From contig DATCJU010000120.1 in the NCBI GenBank assembly GCA_036562635.1, forward strand, positions 1-25,245: a DNA stretch of 25,245 bases. Direction: 5' to 3'. Source of the DNA: DATCJU01 sp036562635 (GTDB lineage: Bacteria > Actinomycetota > Actinomycetes > Mycobacteriales > Pseudonocardiaceae). The notes under the pieces were generated by a model, which was not told the origin of the DNA, did not search any database, and saw nothing but the letters and a program-made list of their open reading frames with translations. The position numbers were made by a program, and so were the translations under genes. The number at the start of each line of letters is the position of its first letter. Position 1 is the first letter of the stretch. Positions 20,970 to 25,245 of the stretch are shown one piece after another.

Positions 20970-21428
20970 TCACTGACCACGTTCCACGACCTTCTTCAAC
21001 GCAGTCTGCCCCTCGACGTACCAGGCGTGCAGCGTGTCCCGGCTCTCGGTGAAGACCTGCCGTCCCATCGGCCCTTCGAAGGTCTGTTCCTCGACCACCC
21101 GCGTACCCCCCGCCTCGGGGACGAGGGTCCAACGGTGCTGGCTGAGGAGCACGTGGGCAGCACCACCCTGCCAGGTGAAGCGGGACGGGGCGTTCACCTC
21201 GGTGACGGTCACCTCGAACTCCGTCTCAGCGGGAGTCTCGCGCCGAGCACGCAGACGCAGTGTGGACCCGACCACCGGAACACGGTCGTCCTCACCCATA
21301 CCGCTCACCAGCGTCATGCTCGGATGCCAGTCCCGGTAGCGGGGCAGGTCGACGAGCACTTCCCAGACCTTCTCGGGAGGGGCCGCGATGAGCACGTCGG
21401 TCCGTACCACCAACTCGTCGTCGCTCAT
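20970..21428 (-). CDS. SRPBCC (START-like) family protein
   Basis: This 152-residue helix-grip protein has the usual order: VRTDVLIAAPPEKVWEVLVDLPRYRDWHPSM, then beta strands (LRLRARRETPAETEFEVTVTEV), SRFTWQGG, RWTLVPEAGGTRVVEEQTFEGP, and a C-terminal helix. Such domains bind hydrophobic ligands or act as cyclases, and many have no known ligand. The ATG at 21428 is chosen because TAGGTT lies exactly seven bases upstream and the domain starts just after. A longer frame with GTG would add seven residues. It is the second SRPBCC gene in the window, but it is intact and only distantly similar to the frameshifted one at 10231-10760. Confidence 0.88.
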   Translation of the reverse strand: MSDDELVVRTDVLIAAPPEKVWEVLVDLPRYRDWHPSMTLVSGMGEDDRVPVVGSTLRLRARRETPAETEFEVTVTEVNAPSRFTWQGGAAHVLLSQHRWTLVPEAGGTRVVEEQTFEGPMGRQVFTESRDTLHAWYVEGQTALKKVVERGQ

Positions 21429-21487
21429 GGCGAGCAACCTAGGAGACAACGGTGCCGAGCCGGAACCGAATTACCGGGACCCGGTCC

Positions 21488-22114
21488 TCACAGGAGGGCC
21501 GGAACCGCGAATACACCCCCACCGACCAGCACACCGACCAGGGCACCGACCCACACCTGGGCAGCCGTGTGGTCCTGCAACTCCACCCGTGACCAGCACA
21601 CCCAGACCACGGCCGGGGCCAACAGTGCCATCACCGGGCCGTAACAGACCACCAGGATGACCAGCCCGCCGGCGGCCACCGCCGCGTGCACCGAGACCTT
21701 CCACCGGTGAACCACGGTCAGGTACCCGCAGGCCACCAGGGTCGCCAGCATCGCCGCAGCCAGCACCAGCATCCGAGACGGCGCGTGCAGCACCCAGGCC
21801 ACGGCCGCTCCCACCCCCAGCGAGGCGAAGCAGGCCAGCAGCGGCACCAGGCGTCCCTCGCGGTTGCGGACGTGGTGCCCGTCCCAACGCCCCCGCCGGG
21901 CACCACGCACGATCACCAGCATCGGCACGATCGACCCCGTCAGGGCGATCCACAGTCCCCACCCCAGGGCGGGCAGCAGGGCGTACCCGGTGGCCTGCCA
22001 GGCCACGGCCAGCGGTAACAGGAGCACCCACACCCAGGGGGCCAGCACTTCGGTGGCGAGACGGGCCAGCACCCGCCGCCAGGTCGCCGAGGGCGGAGTC
22101 GTCACGGTGGTCAT
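21488..22114 (-). CDS. PAP2-like membrane protein with degenerate active site
   Basis: This 208-residue protein has about five or six helices. Its C-terminal half follows the PAP2 lipid-phosphatase pattern: WKVSVHAAVAAGG at 138-150 stands where PSGH is normal (S141, H143), and SRVELQDHTAAQ at 175-186 stands for SRx5Hx3D. The last Asp is replaced by Q186, while R176 and H182 remain. PAP2 enzymes remove phosphate from lipid phosphates or undecaprenyl pyrophosphate; with these changes, activity is doubtful. It is the last gene of a minus-strand operon, starting 24 bp after the MAB_1171c-type gene, with GAAGGA about 10 bp before the ATG. A binding or sensory role is as likely as catalysis. Confidence 0.72.
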   Translation of the reverse strand: MTTVTTPPSATWRRVLARLATEVLAPWVWVLLLPLAVAWQATGYALLPALGWGLWIALTGSIVPMLVIVRGARRGRWDGHHVRNREGRLVPLLACFASLGVGAAVAWVLHAPSRMLVLAAAMLATLVACGYLTVVHRWKVSVHAAVAAGGLVILVVCYGPVMALLAPAVVWVCWSRVELQDHTAAQVWVGALVGVLVGGGVFAVPALL

Positions 22115-22138
22115 CGGTTCCAGTCCTTCGCCGCGGTC

Positions 22139-23311
22139 CTACGGGGTCGGAGAAGAAGCGGAGGACGAGGGCAGACGACGCCAGGCGTCGGCGACGTCGG
22201 CCAGCCACCGTGCCTCCGCCACGTAGGTGGTGGCCTCGGGGTCGGTCACCAGGGTCGGGTCGGGATCGACCGCAGGCCGGCCGGACCGGTGCGCCGCCAG
22301 GGCGGCGGCGATGACCGCCGCAGCCGCGGCGACCCGCTGCTGGGCACTGTCCTGGCCCTGTGCCGCCGCCTGTCGGCGTGCCTCGGCGGCCACCGCCGGG
22401 TCCAAGTAGCGCTCCAGTGGACCGGCCAGGACGTCCCGGATCTCGGTCACCCGTTGGCGCAGCTGCCGGGAAACCGGCCGGAGCAGCGGGTGCCACTGGT
22501 GGAAACGCAGTTCAGGCGCCTGCTTCGTCAGTGCTTGCCACAACGGGTCCAGCCGACGGCACAGGCGGTACAGCTCCCAGCGTCGGCACAGCGGAGGCAA
22601 CAGGGACCCTGCCATCATCAGCAGCACCGCCGTCGGCACCAGATAACCGGCCACTCCCCTGGGGCCGTACTCGGGCCACGGCGGCCTGAGGCCCGCCGCG
22701 GTCAGCGCCGCATACCCCACCTTGTGCAGGACGTACAGCACCCCGCTCAACGCCCCGGTGCCCAGCAGCCACAATCCCCACCGCAGACCGGGGTCGGTCA
22801 ACCGCCTCGCATGCCGGGCCGCCAGGGCCACGTCCAGCAACGCCACCCCCAGGTAGGTGGCGAACACTCCCAGGTAGACCCCGACAAAGGGCACCGTGGC
22901 CCTGTGGGGCTCGATCAGCTCCATGCGTGCCGGTAGTGGCCCCAGCACGTAGCAGACCAGCAGTGCCGCCAGACTCACCAGCAGCAGAATCCGCCGCCGA
23001 CGCAGAGTGGGGGGCACCTGGTGGTCCTGCGGGATGACCAGGTACCGGGCGAACGCGGCCAGATGGTAGGCACCCCACAGCACGACGGAGTGCTGCAGCA
23101 GGTGCGCGGCGGCGGGAAGCGGCACCAGACCAGCCAGGAACGCCCGCACCGGGGGGACCCCCAGGGTCATGCCCACCTGCAGGCCGAGCAGGGCCAGACA
23201 CATCGCCCGAACGCCGGGGCGACGGCTGACCCGCCACTCGGCGATCCAGAACAGCAGCACACCGGTGACCACCAGCAGGGCCAGGTAGCTCAGCAACTGG
23301 TCCGGACTCAC
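22139..23311 (-). CDS. MAB_1171c family putative transporter/membrane protein
   Basis: This 390-residue protein has seven N-terminal helices within about residues 5-250 and a hydrophilic, helical C-terminal domain. The latter contains RRWELYRLCRRLDPLWQALTKQAPEL and RLRQRVTEIRDVLAGPLERYLDP. This is the pattern of the actinobacterial MAB_1171c family. The C-terminal half, with REIxD-like segments, probably lies in the cytoplasm. The function of the family is not established; the word transporter is only an annotation label. The GTG start overlaps the ImmA/IrrE stop (GTGA), with GGAGGGA 4 bp before it. Members are commonly encoded next to an Xre regulator and an ImmA-like protease, as here. Confidence 0.83.
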   Translation of the reverse strand: MSPDQLLSYLALLVVTGVLLFWIAEWRVSRRPGVRAMCLALLGLQVGMTLGVPPVRAFLAGLVPLPAAAHLLQHSVVLWGAYHLAAFARYLVIPQDHQVPPTLRRRRILLLVSLAALLVCYVLGPLPARMELIEPHRATVPFVGVYLGVFATYLGVALLDVALAARHARRLTDPGLRWGLWLLGTGALSGVLYVLHKVGYAALTAAGLRPPWPEYGPRGVAGYLVPTAVLLMMAGSLLPPLCRRWELYRLCRRLDPLWQALTKQAPELRFHQWHPLLRPVSRQLRQRVTEIRDVLAGPLERYLDPAVAAEARRQAAAQGQDSAQQRVAAAAAVIAAALAAHRSGRPAVDPDPTLVTDPEATTYVAEARWLADVADAWRRLPSSSASSPTP

Positions 23312-23835
23312 GGACTCCCTCCGAGAATGGCGGCGAACCGCTGGGCCACCGGATCGTCGTCGGTGGGTTGGGGCAGGCTACCGAGCGTGTCCAGCCGGGC
23401 CTCCAACAGATACGCGAACTCCTCGGCGTCCCGTTCCGCCGGCGAGGTGTACACCGTGTGCCCCCCACAGCCGGTTCCTCCCCGAGCCCGCACGGCCGTC
23501 AGCAACGACGTGCGGGACTCCAGCAGTGGCGTGCCGTGCCCCAGAGCCACGTGTCCCAGCTCGTGGGCGACGACATGGCCACGGTGCACCACGCTCAGGT
23601 CGGCACGGTAGTAGATCTGGTCCACACCGAGCGTCTCGCTGCCCAGCCAGATCCCGTACGGCAGGGTCAGGACGCGTCGGCGGGCCAGGGTGACCACGGA
23701 CTCCGGGTACGGCGCGACGCGGAGGGCGCGGCCCCGTCGGTCGGCGAGCCGCCGTATCACGGTGTCCAGGTCATCGCCGGGGCGCACCAGTTCTCGCACC
23801 ACACGGCGCAGCGTGGCTCGCCTGGCCCGCGACAT
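23308..23835 (-). CDS. ImmA/IrrE family metallo-endopeptidase
   Basis: This 175-residue zinc protease has the HExxH motif as VVAHELGHVALGHG (about residues 88-101) and the downstream ERDAEEFA helix that supplies the third ligand in ImmA/IrrE proteins. Relatives cleave a partner repressor to switch on genes: ImmA cuts ImmR, and IrrE cuts DdrO. Here the gene lies directly after an Xre regulator with a one-base TGATG overlap, so that regulator is the likely substrate. The downstream membrane protein overlaps by 4 bp. A cysteine pair in GGTGCGGHTVY sits between the motif and the ERDAEEFA helix. The trigger that activates it is unknown. Confidence 0.9.
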   Translation of the reverse strand: MSRARRATLRRVVRELVRPGDDLDTVIRRLADRRGRALRVAPYPESVVTLARRRVLTLPYGIWLGSETLGVDQIYYRADLSVVHRGHVVAHELGHVALGHGTPLLESRTSLLTAVRARGGTGCGGHTVYTSPAERDAEEFAYLLEARLDTLGSLPQPTDDDPVAQRFAAILGGSP

Positions 23836-24230
23836 CACCGATCCCGTTCCTCCGGCATCTGCTCTGTCGGCCTGGTCATCTCCCGCACCAGCAGGGTGAG
23901 GATCTCCGCGGCCACGGCGGGGTCGATGTTGGCCGCCCGCAGGGCCACCTGCAGGTTCATGGGTGATGGCTCCGGGGCCACTGCGGGTTCGTCGAAGAAG
24001 TAGCCGGGGTGTACGTCGAAGAACTCGGCCAGCCGTTGCAGCGTGCTGCGACGGGGATTGGTGGCCTCCCCGCTGAGCAGCTTGTACACCGCGGTCCGGG
24101 ACAGACCGGTACCGGAGGCCACCTCTTCCTGGCTGTAGCGTCTGCCCAGGCGTTCCTGGCCGCGCCACGTCATCAGGTGGGTCAGCTTCTCCGCCAACGT
24201 ACGAGGCCGATCCGGCCTGCTCGCTTCCAT
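23835..24230 (-). CDS. Xre family transcriptional regulator
   Basis: This 131-residue regulator has an N-terminal helix-turn-helix (RYSQEEVASGTGLSRTAVYKLLSGEATNPRRSTLQRLAEFFDVHPGYFF, about residues 30-78) and a C-terminal helical extension (NLQVALRAANIDPAVAAEILTLLVREM). The extension is about the size of the cleavable or dimerising part in ImmR/DdrO-like repressors. The ATG at 24230 has GGGGAG about 6 bp upstream and is preferred over a longer frame running into the intergenic region. It is the first gene of a four-gene operon and probably represses it until the ImmA/IrrE protease acts. TAAC-AAAA-GTTA near 24285-24297 on the upstream side could be an operator. Confidence 0.9.
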   Translation of the reverse strand: MEASRPDRPRTLAEKLTHLMTWRGQERLGRRYSQEEVASGTGLSRTAVYKLLSGEATNPRRSTLQRLAEFFDVHPGYFFDEPAVAPEPSPMNLQVALRAANIDPAVAAEILTLLVREMTRPTEQMPEERDR

Positions 24231-24548
24231 TCCCCGCTCCCCTCCGACCCGTGCCGTCCTGCTTTCCAAAGTGGCGGCGACGTAACTTTTGTTAGCCAAT
24301 CGGGCACTGGCGAATCTAAGATCAGGAATACCCATCGGCCCGATGGGCTCGTGCCAGGAGCTCCGCGGCCCGACGATTGTCGGAGTATCCGGGTACGACA
24401 AGGTGATCAGGGGGAGGGCGCCGGCCAGGATGCTGGGGGTTCCTGGCCGGCGCCGCGCCTTCCCGCCAACCCGAGAAGACCGCGTTCCAGGGGCCCCGGC
24501 CGAGGTCCTCGACGTGCGACCGGGACGGGGGTGCGGGACGCTCACGCC
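24231..24548. other. Divergent intergenic region with palindrome and terminator-like hairpin
   Basis: This 318-bp gap holds the Xre promoter region. It also contains a 17-bp palindrome, CCCATCGG-C-CCGATGGG (24331-24347), and a perfect 13-bp hairpin (24418-24430 with 24441-24453, 10-base loop). TAAGAT at 24317-24322 could be a plus-strand -10 box. The hairpin lies upstream of the plus-strand gene at 24549, where it could attenuate that gene or end a short transcript. Confidence 0.5.
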
Positions 24549-25028
24549 GTGGACGACAACGAGACGCCCGCAGAGCGACACCGCCGACCGGTCGGGGTCG
24601 ACGACGCCACGGTGCAGGCGGTGGGCGCGCTGACCGAAGCACTGGAGACCGTCGAACGCGCCCGGGGCCACCTTTACACCTTCCACCAGCTGACCGGTTC
24701 GGCGGACATCAAACTCCAGGAGACGGTGCGCCTGCTCCGCGACGCCGGACACCACGAGCTGGCGGAACGACTGGACCGGGAACTGGTGGGCCGCAACGTC
24801 CTACCAGGACGATGGACCTTCCAGGTCGTGGAGGAATACGACGAGCTGTACTGGTCGGTGTTCCGCGACCACGAGCGCCGGGTACGGGAACGGCTGCTCC
24901 AGGGGCGAAAGCACGTCTACGAGGCGGAGATGAAGGAGCGGGAGCGCAGCCACGGCGAGCCCGGGCACGCCGCACGCCCACCCGAGCACGTCAGGCCGGT
25001 GAGCGAGGTGCCGCCGCAGGGCATCTGA
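24549..25028 (+). CDS. Conserved-looking helical protein of unknown function
   Basis: This 159-residue soluble protein is predicted to be mostly helical. Its best-conserved-looking core is VQAVGALTEALETVERARGHLYTFHQLTGSADIKLQETVRLLRDAGHHELAERLDRELVGRNVLPGRWTFQVVEEYDELYW. The C-terminus is charged and disordered, rich in Arg, Glu and Pro. I know similar proteins only as hypothetical actinobacterial proteins and do not assign a function. The GTG at 24549 is chosen because the frame upstream reads through the palindrome and hairpin region with poor composition. The only ribosome-binding hint is GGGAC about 10 bp before it. It is divergent from the Xre operon. Confidence 0.72.
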   Translation: MDDNETPAERHRRPVGVDDATVQAVGALTEALETVERARGHLYTFHQLTGSADIKLQETVRLLRDAGHHELAERLDRELVGRNVLPGRWTFQVVEEYDELYWSVFRDHERRVRERLLQGRKHVYEAEMKERERSHGEPGHAARPPEHVRPVSEVPPQGI

Positions 25029-25054
25029 CGCACCCGATCCTGGGCCCGACACGG

Positions 25055-25088
25055 GTGGGGCCCGCACCACAGCCGGTGCGGGCCCCAC
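25055..25088. terminator. Bidirectional terminator between the helical protein and pruA
   Basis: A perfect 14-bp stem (25055-25068 with 25075-25088) closes the 6-base loop ACAGCC between two converging genes. Confidence 0.85.
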
Positions 25089-25106
25089 GTCGTGCCGTGT
25101 GGATGA

Positions 25107-25245
25107 TCAGCCCATGTGCGGGTAGGTGTGGTCGGTCGGCGGGACGAACGTCTCCTTGATCGACCGCGGGCTGGTCCACCGCAGCAGGTTCTGCATCGAC
25201 CCGGCCTTGTCGTTGGTGCCCGAGGCCCGGCTGCCACCGAAGGGC
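25107..25245 (-). CDS. pruA: 1-pyrroline-5-carboxylate dehydrogenase, C-terminal fragment
   Basis: The minus strand encodes the last 45 residues of a protein that enters from the right edge, ending PFGGSRASGTNDKAGSMQ, then NLLRWTSPRSIKETFVPP and YPHMG. This ending is characteristic of the aldehyde dehydrogenase that oxidises glutamate semialdehyde to glutamate in proline breakdown. FGGSRASGTNDKAG is the conserved C-terminal segment near the substrate site. Catalytic residues lie outside the window. A proline dehydrogenase gene is often adjacent but cannot be seen here. Confidence 0.9.
   Translation of the reverse strand, partial: PFGGSRASGTNDKAGSMQNLLRWTSPRSIKETFVPPTDHTYPHMG

Overview
The window is high-GC DNA that looks like an actinomycete chromosome. 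I infer this from the gene families: a MAB_1171c-type membrane protein, an NsrR of the Streptomyces kind, a P450 with a small three-cysteine ferredoxin, and DUF2243 with CtaG. Frequent GTG starts and at least seven genes that begin 6-7 nt after a TANNNT -10 box (leaderless mRNAs) fit this too. A Nocardiopsis-like organism is plausible, but that is a guess.

Layout. 1-4023 (minus): a family-5 peptide/nickel-type ABC importer (partial ATPase, two permeases, a substrate-binding protein with a C-terminal membrane anchor). It is divergent from 4124-6272 (plus), a DppA-type D-aminopeptidase and an M20 peptidase, so the block looks like peptide uptake and cleavage. 6331-7482: yceI and a divergent MarR-type regulator around a large operator. 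7801-10091: a methyltransferase, then DUF2243 and CtaG membrane proteins. 10231-10760: a frameshifted SRPBCC gene. 10866-11990 (minus): a small winged-helix regulator and a membrane protein.

12243-14819 is the most unusual part. A long coiled-coil protein with an N-terminal Cys/His cluster is divergent from a complete tyrosine recombinase. Between them lie about 220 bp of relatively AT-rich DNA with four inverted repeats. The arrangement resembles the TnpT/res/TnpS cointegrate-resolution module of Tn4651-type transposons, but no transposase is present.

14981-17247: a nitric-oxide stress unit of nsrR, flavohemoglobin and a four-helix membrane protein, with matching NsrR-type boxes before nsrR and hmp. 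17870-19315: P450 and ferredoxin. 19493-21428 (minus): an NAD(P)-binding protein, a membrane-anchored HNH protein and an SRPBCC protein. 21488-24230 (minus): a tightly coupled operon of Xre regulator, ImmA/IrrE protease, MAB_1171c-type membrane protein and a degenerate PAP2-like protein. 24549-25028: a conserved-looking helical protein of unknown function. 25107-25245 (minus): the C-terminus of 1-pyrroline-5-carboxylate dehydrogenase.

I found no tRNA, rRNA, CRISPR array or insertion-sequence transposase.
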